Of a stretch of DNA of 64,000 bases, positions 7,888-17,870 are shown piece after piece. Location of the stretch: assembly GCA_963784995.1 (NCBI GenBank), contig CAWATZ010000006.1:868001-932000 (forward strand), written 5' to 3'. This stretch comes from CAWATZ01 sp963784995. GTDB lineage: Bacteria > Planctomycetota > Planctomycetia > Gemmatales > Gemmataceae. A program made the translations under genes and the position numbers. The notes beneath the pieces are model-generated. The model was not told where the DNA came from, did not search any database, and saw only the letters and a list, made by a program, of their open reading frames with translations. How positions within the stretch are numbered: the stretch's first letter is position 1; each line of letters starts with the position of its first letter.

Positions 7888-9606
7888 TCACTTCGCCGGC
7901 TTCTCTTTCTGCTCCGGTTTCTTCTTCTCCTCCCGGCTCTTTTTCTCCTGCTCCTCGACCGGCGAGACACCCCCGCACGGCAGCGGCCGGGCCAGAACGT
8001 TGGGCGGCGGCTTGCCCAGGGAAACGTACAGCTCCAGCTGGGCCCGGTTGTAATCGGCGATCGCATTGAGGTAGACGTACCGGGCCCGGGCCAGCAGCCG
8101 CAGGCTCTGCAGCAGCACGATCGGTAAGCCTTCGCCTCGAAAGATCATGCTCTTGTCGGATTCAAAGGCAATCATGACCTGGCGAACCGACTCCTCCGCC
8201 GAGCCGATCTGGGCAAAGCGAGCATGGGTGCGAGCATAAGCGTCGGCGACCTGGGCACGCACCATGTTCAGCTGTTCCAGAAAGCGGAACTGGCTCGCTC
8301 CCAGCTGGGCCTTGGCCAGCAGGATTTGCGCCATGTTGCCCAGGCCAGCGTTCTGCAGCGCCCAGAAAGCGACCACGTCCAGGTCCATGCGGTCGCGAAA
8401 GTCGCCGAAACGAGGCTGGTTGGCCGCGAAGTTCGCGGTGCCCGGCGGCGTGACCACCCCTTGCTGGGCGTTGGTCGTCTTGGAGGGAGGAGTGACCAGG
8501 TTGCTGCCGCCGCCTTCCTCGCCGTAACTGAAGCCGATGATCACCCAGGGCGAGAAGGGCAGCACCTTGGCTTCGTCCAGCGCCAGCAGCGACTGCCGGA
8601 TGATCCCCTGGTACTCTTGCAGCTCCGGGCGATTCAGGATGGCGATGGTCAGCAGCTGGCACAGGGGGATCGGATCGGGCACCACCGGAGCGGGCACGAT
8701 CCGCTTGTCCAGGGCGACCAGCCGGGTGGTCGGCGGCAGGTTCAGCAGCTCGGCCAGGCGGGCCGAGACAATCATCAGCTGCCCTTCCGCCACGGGCACC
8801 TCGGCCTCGCGCTGTTGCCGTTCGGTCCGGGCCCGGTCGGCATCGGCCTCCGAGCCCTTCCCAGCCTTGGCGAACGTCGCTGTCAACTCCTCCACCTCGC
8901 GGGCATCCTCCAGGATGCGCAGGGCCAGGGCGTACAACCCCTCGGCCCGCTGCAGCTCGTTGTAGGTCACCGCGATGCGCAGCAGCATCTCCAGATCGAC
9001 CGCCTTGCTCGCCAGCTTCTGGACCTCGACCACCTGCTGGGCGATCAGATAGCCGTAAGCGACAAGGGCGGGATTGATGTTGTAGTAGACGCCAGGGATG
9101 CTCACCGTGCCCGCGGCAATGGCGTTGGCACCGCCTCCAAGGTACAGGTTGTTGCGATCAACCTTGATGATGTTGCCGTTGGACTGCTGCAGGTTGCCCG
9201 CATGGTCGTCGTAACTGAGGCCCAGGTTAAGGGCTGGCAAGAGCTGAGCGGCGGCAAACTGACTGAGGGCCACCGCTTCCACAATGCGCTGCCGGGCCAG
9301 CAGGATCTGCGGGTTGCTCACCCCGCCCAGCTTCAAGGCGGTGTCCAGGTCGATCGGGCTCACGTCCACGCCCAGCTGGGCATCGATCGATTTGCAGGCA
9401 ACCCCCACCGCAAGGGGTGTCCCGTCCTTCTCCTGTTTCTTCTCTTTTCCCATCTCACCCGGCTTCGGGCCGCCATCCGCATTGCGGGAAGGGGTTTCCT
9501 GGGGAACACGAGCGGGCGGTTCCGCCAGCACGGCCAGGGTGCCGCCGCCAACGCAGGATGCCAGCAGCCAGGACAGGCACCGGCGACGGAAACTGCGTTT
9601 TCGCAT
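7888..9606 (-). CDS. TolC-family outer-membrane efflux protein (copy 3, first of the operon)
   Basis: A 572-residue outer-membrane factor. The ATG at 9606 was chosen because GGAGGG lies nine bases upstream, although the frame is open to 9633. A signal peptide (CLSWLLASCVGGGTLAVLAEPP) and a charged spacer rich in Lys/Glu are followed by two OEP repeats. The blocks QLLPALNLGLSYDDHAGNLQ and NNLYLGGGANAIAAGTVSIP are close to copy 2. The second repeat holds an extra loop (about residues 370-410) absent from copy 2. The C-terminus is highly charged (KKSREEKKKPEQKEKPAK), which is unusual for an outer-membrane beta-strand end. It is divergent from the stress-protein gene. Confidence 0.85.
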   Translation of the reverse strand: MRKRSFRRRCLSWLLASCVGGGTLAVLAEPPARVPQETPSRNADGGPKPGEMGKEKKQEKDGTPLAVGVACKSIDAQLGVDVSPIDLDTALKLGGVSNPQILLARQRIVEAVALSQFAAAQLLPALNLGLSYDDHAGNLQQSNGNIIKVDRNNLYLGGGANAIAAGTVSIPGVYYNINPALVAYGYLIAQQVVEVQKLASKAVDLEMLLRIAVTYNELQRAEGLYALALRILEDAREVEELTATFAKAGKGSEADADRARTERQQREAEVPVAEGQLMIVSARLAELLNLPPTTRLVALDKRIVPAPVVPDPIPLCQLLTIAILNRPELQEYQGIIRQSLLALDEAKVLPFSPWVIIGFSYGEEGGGSNLVTPPSKTTNAQQGVVTPPGTANFAANQPRFGDFRDRMDLDVVAFWALQNAGLGNMAQILLAKAQLGASQFRFLEQLNMVRAQVADAYARTHARFAQIGSAEESVRQVMIAFESDKSMIFRGEGLPIVLLQSLRLLARARYVYLNAIADYNRAQLELYVSLGKPPPNVLARPLPCGGVSPVEEQEKKSREEKKKPEQKEKPAK

Positions 9607-9820
9607 CTTTGGCCCTCCCGCGACACAACCCATACAATCGCTCGATTCAGGAGCTTCGTTCTATTCTGAATATCGGGAAAACTCCGCCTACTCATTCGGG
9701 AAATCCCAATCCGGTCCCGGCACTATCGCGAAGGGCCCTCTCGTGCTATCGTAAAATGGAGAGGAGCTTGCGACCGTTTTCCGGTTCGATCAGATCCGGA
9801 GATTCTCTCTATCATCCGAG

Positions 9821-10807
9821 GTGTCCGCCTTGGAAACCTTCAAGAACATCCTGGTTGGCGTCGATCTCACCCACTGCCGGCGACTCGACGTGTCGGAGCT
9901 GAGTGCCAATGCCCGGGAGGGCATCCACCATGCCATCTGGCTGGCGAAAATCCATTCGGCGCAACTGCTCTTCTTCTCGGTGCTGACGATTTCCGAGGAA
10001 AATTTGCGCCACCTGCGCGAGCTGGGTCAGTCCCACGTCTCCAGCACCATCGAGCAGCTGGCCGGCGAGGTGCTTGACGAACTGGTCGGCTGGGCGGCCC
10101 AGGAAGGGGTGCAAGCCCGGGCCCGATTGGTGATCGGCAAGGCCTGGGCCGAGATCATCTACCAGGTGCTGCGGGAGAAGCACGACCTGGTTGTGGTCGG
10201 GACACGCGATCTGACCGGCCTGCGGCGTCTGCTCTTCGGCAACACCGCTCTGAAGCTGCTGCGCCGCTGTCCCTGTCCGGTGTGGGTGACCAAGCCCGGG
10301 CACGGCGGCCGGCCTCTGAACATGCTCATCGCCACCGACCTGAAGCCGGGCGGCGCCGAAGCGCTGCGGCTGGGGCTCGCCCTGGGCCGGCGGATGGGCG
10401 GGACGATCCACGTGCTGCACGTCCTGGAGTTTCCGCGCCATTCCTGGTGGGGCATGGCGGTCATCGACGAGGACACCAAGAGCTACCACAGCAGCGTTCG
10501 AGACAGGGCCCGGGCCACCCTGGAGGAGCAGATGCGCCAGGCCGACCCGCAGTTGCTCGGTGCCGGGGTCCAGACCCACGTGGCGGAGGACCTGGGGGTG
10601 GCCGACGTGGCCATCCAGCACTTCATCCAGGTCCATCGCATCGACTTGCTGGTGATGGGAACCATCGGCCGCGGCGGCATCGCGGGCATCATGATCGGCA
10701 ACACGGCCGAGCGGTTACTGCCGGAGGTGCATTGCTCGGTCCTGGCCGTCAAGCCGCCGGACTTTGCCAGTCCGCTGCGCCTGGAGGACGTGGAAGAGAG
10801 GAAATGA
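9821..10807 (+). CDS. Double-domain universal stress protein
   Basis: This 328-residue cytosolic protein has two tandem UspA domains, as in UspE. Domain 1 starts FKNILVGVDLTH and ends with DLVVVGTRDLTGLRRLLFGN, domain 2 starts NMLIATDLKPGGAEAL and ends DLLVMGTIGRGGIAGIMIGN. The second copy keeps the ATP-binding pattern G.(2)G.(9)GN seen in ATP-binding Usp proteins; the first is weaker. The GTG at 9821 is the probable start; a TTG lies three codons later. It sits on the opposite strand between the pump gene and the TolC genes of the efflux locus, so a stress link to metal export is plausible but not proven. Confidence 0.88.
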   Translation: MSALETFKNILVGVDLTHCRRLDVSELSANAREGIHHAIWLAKIHSAQLLFFSVLTISEENLRHLRELGQSHVSSTIEQLAGEVLDELVGWAAQEGVQARARLVIGKAWAEIIYQVLREKHDLVVVGTRDLTGLRRLLFGNTALKLLRRCPCPVWVTKPGHGGRPLNMLIATDLKPGGAEALRLGLALGRRMGGTIHVLHVLEFPRHSWWGMAVIDEDTKSYHSSVRDRARATLEEQMRQADPQLLGAGVQTHVAEDLGVADVAIQHFIQVHRIDLLVMGTIGRGGIAGIMIGNTAERLLPEVHCSVLAVKPPDFASPLRLEDVEERK

Positions 10808-10827
10808 GCCGCTTGCGGCGCAGGTTC

Positions 10828-10980
10828 TTCTCCCCTCTCCCCTTGTGGGAGAGGGGTTGGGGGTGAGGGGATTGGTTTTGATTCATCGTTTCGCGCTCGC
10901 CCGGGTGAGCGCGAAACGATGAATCAAGGCGCCACACCCCTCACCCCCAACCCCTCTCCCACAAGGGGAGAGGGGAGAAA
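10828..10980. repeat. Palindromic element / bidirectional terminator between Usp and RND pump 1
   Basis: Outer arms of about 42 bp (10830-10871 and 10937-10978, starting TCTCCCCTCTCCCCTTGTGG) enclose inner arms (TTGATTCATCGTTTCGCGCTC and its complement). It fills the gap between convergent genes. A shorter relative with TCTCCCCTCTCCC arms lies at 29742-29774. Confidence 0.85.
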
Positions 10981-10995
10981 GACTCCGCGTTCCGG

Positions 10996-13900
10996 TCAGG
11001 TCGCCGGATGCGGCGGCGGCAAGTCGCCGCCCAGGAACCGCTCATCGTGATCGTGATGCGGCAACTGTGTCGGGGCGTGGGAGTCCCCGTGGTGACCGTG
11101 CTCGGGCGACACGTGCGGATCGCCGCTGTGGCCGTGCGCCTCGCCATGACTGTCGTGGGCAGGCACGCCCTTCTTGCGGGTGTCCCAGACCATCAGGGAG
11201 TACATGGCCGGTAGCACGAACAGCGTGGCCGGCTCGCCGGCGAAGAGGCCGCCCAGGATGGCCCGGGCCAGCGGGGCGTTGGCCTCGCTGCCCTTCTCCA
11301 GAGCCAGGGCCGTCGGGATCATGGCGAACAACGCCGCCAGGGCCGTCATGGTCACCGGCCGAACGCGGAGACCGGCCGCCTTGCGGATGGCCTCGGTCGG
11401 CGTCAGGCCCTCGTGCCGCCGCAGTTCCTGGGCGTAGTCGGTCATCAGCACCGTGTTGGCCACCTTGATGCCGACGATGAAGATGATGCCCAGCAGCGAC
11501 TGCACGTTGATGGCACTGCCGGTCAGCCACAGCAAGGGCAGCACGCCCACCAGGCAGAGTGGCACCACCAGCATGACCGTCAGCGGCACCATGAACGACT
11601 TGTCCAGGCCGACCATCAGGAAGTAGATCAGCAGCGCCGCCAGCACCAGGCCGACAGCCAGGTTGCTGAACGTGGTCTGCATGCGCGTCGTACTCACCCG
11701 ACAGGACGATCTCGGCACCGGTCAGCAGTTTCTTGCCATCGCCACGCGGATCGTAGGGGTGCCAGTGGCCCTGGCTGATCTTGACGCCGTACTTGTTCAG
11801 GTGCTTGGTGACCTCGTCGCAGACGTGGCCCAGGTCGCGTCCCTCGACGCTCATCGTCAGATCGATGGCCGGCATGATGTCGACGTGGTGGATTTCCGTC
11901 GGCACCTGCTTGTGGCACGATCGAGGCCACTTGCCCCAGAGGGATCGGCTGCTTCTGGTGCGACGTGACGATCGGGATGTTGAGCAAGTCATCGGTGGTG
12001 TTCAGCTTCCGCTCGGGGTATTGCACGCCGACGAAGTACTGGTTGTGGCTGATCGGGTCGATCCAGAAGTTTTTCTTGTTGTAGGTGATGCTGGAGTTCG
12101 TGGCGGCGATCACGTTCTTCATGACCTCGTCCTGGGTCAGACCCAGCTGGGCGGCCTTGGCCCGATCGACCTCGACCATCAGCTCGGGAGCGTCCAGCCG
12201 CTGGATGACGCGGGCGTCCACGATGCCGTTGACGTGCTTGACGTCATTGCGGATCGTCTCGGCCAGGGCGTGCAGCACCTTCTGGTTCTTGCCCTTGACC
12301 TGGATGTTGATCGGCGTCGATTTGCCTTCGTTCAAGGCACCCCGGACCAGGCCGCCCGAGTCGAAGGCAAATTCCAGGTCGGAGAAGCGCCTGTCGTCGG
12401 CGAACCCCTTGCGCAGCAGGCGGACGTACTCCTGAGCCGATTTGGTCCGATGCTCTGTCAGCTGGATCTTCATCAGGGCGTCCTGGGTGCCAGAGTTGGG
12501 CGTGTAGGCCGAGGACCAGTCGGGCGTCAGACCGATTTCGGAAATGATCAGTTTCAGGTCGTGCTTGGGAATCTGCTTGCGTGATGAAGTTCTCCACCTG
12601 GACAATGTAGTTTTTCCGTTTTCTCGATGCGCGTGCCGGGCTCGGCGCGAACGGCGATTTCAAAGGCGCCGGCATCGACCTCGGGGAAGAAGTCCCGGCG
12701 GAGGATCGGCGCGAAGGTCAGCAGGGTGACGGCCAGCAGCCCAAAGGCGACGCTGATCGTGGCCACGCGGTGTTTCAGGATGACACCGAGCGAGCGCACG
12801 TACAGGCGGATGCCGGATTCGATCACCTGCTCCCAGGCGGCGAAGGTCCGGGCGACGATTCCCTTGGGCCCCTCGTGGCCATGGGCCTTCAGCAGCAGGA
12901 AGCTGAAGCTGGGGACCAGGGTCCGGGACAGGAAGTAGGCGCAGGTCATGGAGAACATGACCGCCAGGGTCATGGGCAGGAACAGGAACTTGCCCATGCC
13001 GGGGATGAGGATCAGCGGCGTCAGCACCAGGAAGGTACAGAGGGTGGAGACCAGCTCGGGCATGGCCACCTCGCTGGCCCCGTTCAGGGCCGCGTCGCGC
13101 GGATGGGCCCCCATGCCCAGGTGGCGGTGCGTGTTCTCCAGGCAGATGATGGCGCTGTCGATCATCGGACCGATGGCCAGCGTCAGGCCGGCCAGGGTCA
13201 TCACGTTGATGGTGTTGCCCGTGTAATACAGACAGACAATGGCCACCAGCACCGACAGCGGCAGGGTCAGGATGGCGATCAGGGTCATGCGCCATTCGCC
13301 CAGGAAGAGCAGGATCACCAGGGCGCACAGGACGGCCCCCAGGGTGCCTTCCTGGACCAGGGCGCCGATCGATTCCCGGACGTAGACCGACTGGTCCATG
13401 ACCAGCTCCAGGTTGATGTCGTTGTAATTCAACCGGGATTGCATGGTCGGCAGTGCCTTCTTCAGGTTCTCGACCACGGACAGGGTGCTGGCACCGACCT
13501 GGCGGTAGACGGGGATGTACACCTGCCGGCGGCCATCAACCCGGACCACGTTGGTCTGGATAAAGGACGCATCCTTGGGCGTGGCCAGGTCGCCCAGATA
13601 CTCGGCGTTCCCCGTTTTCGTCTTGAGGGGGATGCCGGCCATCGGCGTGACCTCGGGGTACATCGAGTTGGACGACAGCACGTAATCCTTGTCGCCGATC
13701 TTGACGTCGCCTGAGGGGAAGAAGACGTTGAAACGTTCCACCGCGTCCATGATGTCGGCCGGGGAATGGCCGCGGTTCTGCATGTCGGACTGGTTGAGGT
13801 ACAGCATGACCGCCCGCAGCTTGCCGCCGATCACGACCGGGGCCGAGGCGCCCTTGACCTGCATGATCATGTTGCGGGCATTCGTAACGCGCCTCGTCGT

Positions 13901-14387
13901 ACAGGATCTCCTCGGTTCGGGCTGGGTTGGAGCTGTTCAGAGCGACGATGCAGACGGGGGTGGTGCCGGTGGGATCGTAGGGCAGCACGACGGGCGGCAG
14001 GGTGCCCGGCGGCAGGTTGGGCAAGGTGGCCAGGGCCAGCGAGTTCACCTGCGTCAAGGCACCGTTGGGGTCCACGTCGTCATAGAAGTAGTTGCGGACG
14101 ATGCTGGCACCCAGGATTGACCGCGACTCCTGGTATTTCATGCCATTGCCCTGCCCGGTCCAGCGCTCCATGCGGTTGGTGATGTCCTTTTCCATGCCCT
14201 GGGCCGGCATGCCGCCGTAAAACGTCAGCACCTGCACGGCAGGGCTCTTGAACACAGGCAGAATGTCGATGGGAATGGTATAACCCGGCGGCCCCATCAG
14301 GGTCAGCATGCCAATCACGATGATCGTCAGGCCCATGACCACGACCGCATACGGGTTGTTAAGAGACGCGCTGATCAATCCCTTCAT
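10996..14387 (-). pseudogene. RND metal efflux pump (CusA/CzcA-like) interrupted by five frameshifts
   Basis: All parts of an RND inner-membrane pump are present in order: the N-terminal membrane helix (NNPYAVVVMGLTIIVIGMLTL), porter domains, the TM4 region TLAGLTLAIGPMIDSAIICLEN, and the final helices NVQSLLGIIFIVGIKVANTVLM. The frame shifts at about 13885, 12613, 12580, 11911 and 11689. Every break needs the removal of one base, which would restore an 1128-residue protein with no lost residues. The last 55 residues hold 13 His, suggesting a metal-binding tail. A sigma-54 site lies 100 bp upstream. Good conservation between breaks points to very recent decay or to sequence errors. Confidence 0.85.
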
Positions 14388-14743
14388 GAATCCACCTCAA
14401 GCCAGAGAACGTCCAGTTCCGATTTCTTCGCTCTCAGGACGTGTTTACGAGCCTATCAGGAATGTAAGGTTGCCTGTAAGGTAGCAACCGGCATGCCAAG
14501 GAGCAATAACGAGAATCAGTGCAACACAAATATAAGCAGTCAAATGGGTTGCGCCGAGTCAAGACTGATCGCTGCCTCGTACGTCCGGCAAACCGCAAAG
14601 TGCCGGGAGCAGCCCAGGGGGACTTTTTCCCCATGAGCATGGTGCGCTTCTGACACCGTTGCCGGTTGCCAGTTCCAGGGCTTGTTTTCGTTGGCTGGCG
14701 GGGTGACAATAAAAGTGTCGTCCGCAGGAGAAGGCCAGATCCG
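14388..14743. other. Divergent intergenic region with sigma-54 promoter
   Basis: Apart from the sigma-54 site at 14483-14499 and a ribosome site before the ATG at 14744 I see no gene or repeat here. Confidence 0.5.
14483..14499 (-). promoter_or_regulatory. Sigma-54 promoter for RND pump 1
   Basis: On the minus strand the site reads TTGGCATGCCGGTTGCT, matching TGGCAYG-N4-TTGCW with GG-N10-GC spacing. The predicted start is near 14472, about 85 nt before the pump ATG at 14387. Confidence 0.65.
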
Positions 14744-15562
14744 ATGAAAGACACAAACATAACCGCTTCCAAAACCGCCAGGATTCAGGAAACGCCCGCC
14801 CAACCGCCCTCACGCCCCGTGCGCTCCAAAAGACGCATCTTGCTGCTGGGCCTGGGGTTGGTCGTCCTCATCTTCGGCACGCTGTATTCGTGGCTCACTC
14901 TGCCCAACAACGATCGGCAAGGGAAGGAAGCCTATCAGGCCCGCAACTACGATGCGGCCATCGCCCAGTACAGCGTAGCGATTGAGGCCAACCCAAAAGA
15001 TGCCCAGGCGTATCTCGGCCGCAGCTGGGCGTACCTTGGCAAGGGGCAATGGCAGCAGGCGCTGCGGGACAGCACCGAGGCGCTGCGCCTGAGTCCGCAT
15101 TCCGCGCTGGCCCTGACAGCCCAGGCCAATGCCCTGGAAGGGCTGAATCAGGTTCCCGAGGCCATTAAGGCCCTGGACGAGGCGATCCGCAATGACCCGC
15201 GCTGTGCCAAGGCTTATTACGAGCGTGCCCGGATTGGTTACGAACACAACCTCAAGGGCAACAAACCCCTGGCGGACGTCGAGAAAGCCATTCAGCTCGA
15301 TCCCAAGCTCGCGGCGGCCTACTCCCTGGAAGCCATGATCCAGTATTTGGAGAACAAGGATTATGCCAAATCCATCCAGCTGTGCGACAAGGCCCTGAAG
15401 CTGGACCCCTACGATGCGCCCGCGTACCTCGTTCGCGGCTATGCCTTGATCAACCAGGGGGAAAACAAGAAGGGGACAGCCGACGTGGATTACGCCCTGC
15501 GCATCAACCCGAAGCTGAAAAAGGCGGTCAACGTATTTCAGCCGAAAGAGCAAGGGAAATAG
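14744..15562 (+). CDS. Membrane-anchored TPR protein
   Basis: This 272-residue protein has one N-terminal membrane helix (RRILLLGLGLVVLIFGTLYSWL, about residues 29-50) and then five to six TPR units, e.g. AYQARNYDAAIAQYSVAIEANP and AYLGRSWAYLGKGQWQQALR. It is probably anchored in the cytoplasmic membrane with the TPR superhelix outside as a protein-binding scaffold. The ATG at 14744 follows GGAGAAGG at about -13. No enzymatic domain is visible. It converges on the porin gene across a palindrome. Confidence 0.82.
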   Translation: MKDTNITASKTARIQETPAQPPSRPVRSKRRILLLGLGLVVLIFGTLYSWLTLPNNDRQGKEAYQARNYDAAIAQYSVAIEANPKDAQAYLGRSWAYLGKGQWQQALRDSTEALRLSPHSALALTAQANALEGLNQVPEAIKALDEAIRNDPRCAKAYYERARIGYEHNLKGNKPLADVEKAIQLDPKLAAAYSLEAMIQYLENKDYAKSIQLCDKALKLDPYDAPAYLVRGYALINQGENKKGTADVDYALRINPKLKKAVNVFQPKEQGK

Positions 15563-15568
15563 CGGTTC

Positions 15569-15664
15569 GAGCGTTCGGGCAAGGCGAGCGGCGCGGCGTC
15601 AGCCCGCCGGTAGAAGGCCCTACCGGCGGGCTGACGCCGCGCCGCTCGCCTTGCCCGAACGCTC
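15569..15664. repeat. 96-bp palindrome, family A copy 1
   Basis: Perfect arms begin GAGCGTTCGGGCAAGGCGAG and run through CAGCCCGCCGGTAG, meeting around an 11-nt centre. It lies between convergent TPR and porin genes, right at the porin stop codon. A second copy with the same core is at 17743-17835. Confidence 0.88.
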
Positions 15665-17562
15665 TCAGTAGAAGAACTGCAAGCGCATCAGGAAGGTGTC
15701 CACGGTATTGCTGAACCGGCTGGAGGCGATCTCCACAGGCTTGTTGAACTCGGCCAGCTGCCAGCCGAACGTGGACTTGATGTAGCGGTTCCAGTACCAG
15801 TTGAAACCGACGTCCAGCGTCTTGCATTCATTGGCCCACAAGGTGGGATCGGCGAGGCCGAAAGCGAAGATGCTGTTGCTGGCATGAAGGTCGGCAATCC
15901 GGCCGAACACCTCGAAATGCCCGGATGATTCCAGACGTCAGCGAAGCGCAGGTCGCGGAGGGGAACGATTTCCTTGCGCGTGGTGGGTTGTTCGCCGGTC
16001 AGGAAATAGGAAGTCGTTACATTCCAGCCGCTGTAGGGAACGACAATGCCGCGCTTCGGCTCGCCCTTGAGCCCGCCGTAGGTCTCGTAGCCGCCGTTAT
16101 ACTCCCCCATCAAGAACAGACTGTGGAGAAACCAGACGCTATCGGCGTTCCAGAACATCATGTCGCCATTGAGGAACGCCGTGGTGTTGTACTTCAAGAA
16201 GACGGGCGAGACGTTGAGCACGGTGGCGCTGGTCGATTGATCGTTCATGGTCGAAAGGAACTGAGGCTGGATCAGCGAGACGCCGCCGGCCCGCCAGTAG
16301 TTCATCGAGCCGCCGAACGCCAGGTAACGCAGCTCGTCGCTGCTGCCCAGCAGGAAGGGCCGGGTATTGAGGAACAGGAAAGGCGACTTGGCGTTGTTGG
16401 TGGCGGTGAAGTCGCGGTGCGCGCCGTTGAAGACGCCGGCGGCGTACTCCACTTGCTCGTTCAGAAACCGGCCCCAGGCCATGAGCCCTTCCTGGCGATT
16501 GCCCGCCAGGTTGCCGATGAACAGCGACCGCTCCGGGGCGATCAGGTCGCCTTCCGAGACCTTGTAGTATTCGTAGGAGTAAGGCGTCTTGTAGCGGCCA
16601 AAGCGGACGTTTAACCAGGGCGCGATCTTGGTGTCGATGTAGGCATCCAGGACGTCGAGCGCGCCGTAGCCGCGATTGAGGACGGAGTAGAAAGTGAAGT
16701 GCTCGCCCACGTCGCCGGCGAAGTAGAGACGTTCCCGGGGGATGACGAAGGTGTCCACCAGGTCCGTGGCCTCGATGTTCCGGCCGGTTGGGGTAAAGGA
16801 CCGGTAATCGACCTGGGTCAGGTTGTGGAACTCGATGCGGTAGGTGCCGTCGGGGCTGCGGAAGCTGACGCCATTGGTGAGATCGACCCGGGAGCGCTCC
16901 AGTCCCTCGGGCTCATCGAGGGTTTCCGACTCGGGCGGCCGGGGCCGACCGAGCTGACCGGGCTGAATCGGATTGAACCGGCGCTCCAGGGGCGAGGCGC
17001 CCACGATGGGCCCCGCTGGCGCAGGCGGCGCCGAGGTTGCGGCCGCTTCGGGGGCCAGAGGCCGGCCCAGTTGACCGGGCTGGATGGGATTGAGCCGGCG
17101 CTCCTGCACCAGCATCCAGCTCGGGTCCCAGACCGAGGGCGCTGAATCGCGGAGCAAATCCCAGTCCGGCAATAACCCGGCCCGATTCGTTCCCGGAGTC
17201 GCGGCCGGCGTTGCTGCTGATGCCAGACCGAGCGGGTCCAGGGTCGCGGCCGCGGGCGGCATGACAACGGAGAGCGACGTGGGTTGGATTCCTGAGCCGG
17301 GCGGCGGTTGCGAAGGCGGTGCGGCAGGGCCTGGTTTGGCGGTTTCTTCCAGCCGATTGGACAGATGCTGCAGCTGCCGGTTCATCTGCTCCAGCTGGCG
17401 GAGCAGCAGCTTGTTCTGGAACTCCAGGTCTTGCAGCCGCTGCTCGGTTGGGTTCCCTCCCGAGAGAGGCGGCAAGGGCGTCTGACCCGCTCCCGGCTGA
17501 TTGCTGGCAATCAGCAGCAAGAACGCGGCGACAATGCCCAGGCTCCAGTTTCTTTGGGCCAT
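15665..17562 (-). CDS. Phosphate-selective porin O/P-like outer-membrane protein, frame broken near 15918
   Basis: A signal peptide (WSLGIVAAFLLLIASNQPGAGQ) is followed by a short coiled coil (RLQDLEFQNKLLLRQLEQMN), a Pro/Ala-rich linker and a beta-barrel of the OprP/OprO type (FRSPDGTYRIEFHNLTQVDY ... LNVRFGRYKTPYSYEYYKVS). The coiled coil may form a trimer or bind peptidoglycan, as in other planctomycete porins; that is inference. The linker holds two copies of RR(L/F)NPIQPGQLGRP. Near 15914-15922 one base is missing: the frame then continues as FEVFGRIADLHASNSIFAFG to the end. Repaired length is 632 residues. The ATG at 17562 was chosen over an earlier in-frame ATG because the signal peptide starts there. 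Confidence 0.85.
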
Positions 17563-17742
17563 GCTTGAGATCACTGGCCACGAGCGCGGGGACCCGTTTT
17601 CGTGGCCATCTCCTTGCCGTGGCACCTGGCCGCTTGGCCGGATACCGTGGCACGCCAATGGGATTGCTATGTTCGAGACCTGCCATAGCCGGGCCTTCCC
17701 AGCATGTCAATCGCGCTTGCCGGCTGGGAGTTGCTCGAGTGA

Positions 17743-17835
17743 CCCTGACGGCAAGGCGAGCGGCGCGGCGTCAGCCCGCCGGTAGGAGGCTGCTACCGGC
17801 GGGCTGACGCCGCGCCGCTCGCCTTGCCGTCAGGG
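17743..17835. repeat. 93-bp palindrome, family A copy 2
   Basis: Arms start CCCTGACGGCAAGGCGAGCG and share the core GCAAGGCGAGCGGCGCGGCG with the element at 15569-15664, but the outer ends differ. It lies upstream of the porin gene and downstream of the TPR gene that is transcribed in the same direction. Confidence 0.88.
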
Positions 17836-17870
17836 AGTCTTGAGGACGGTAGAGGTGGAGCTCCAAACGC

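Noticed and set aside
5984..9669. Long plus-strand frames opposite the TolC-like genes
   Set aside because: Gln/Gly/Leu-rich translations with no conserved pattern; the minus-strand genes explain the coding signal.
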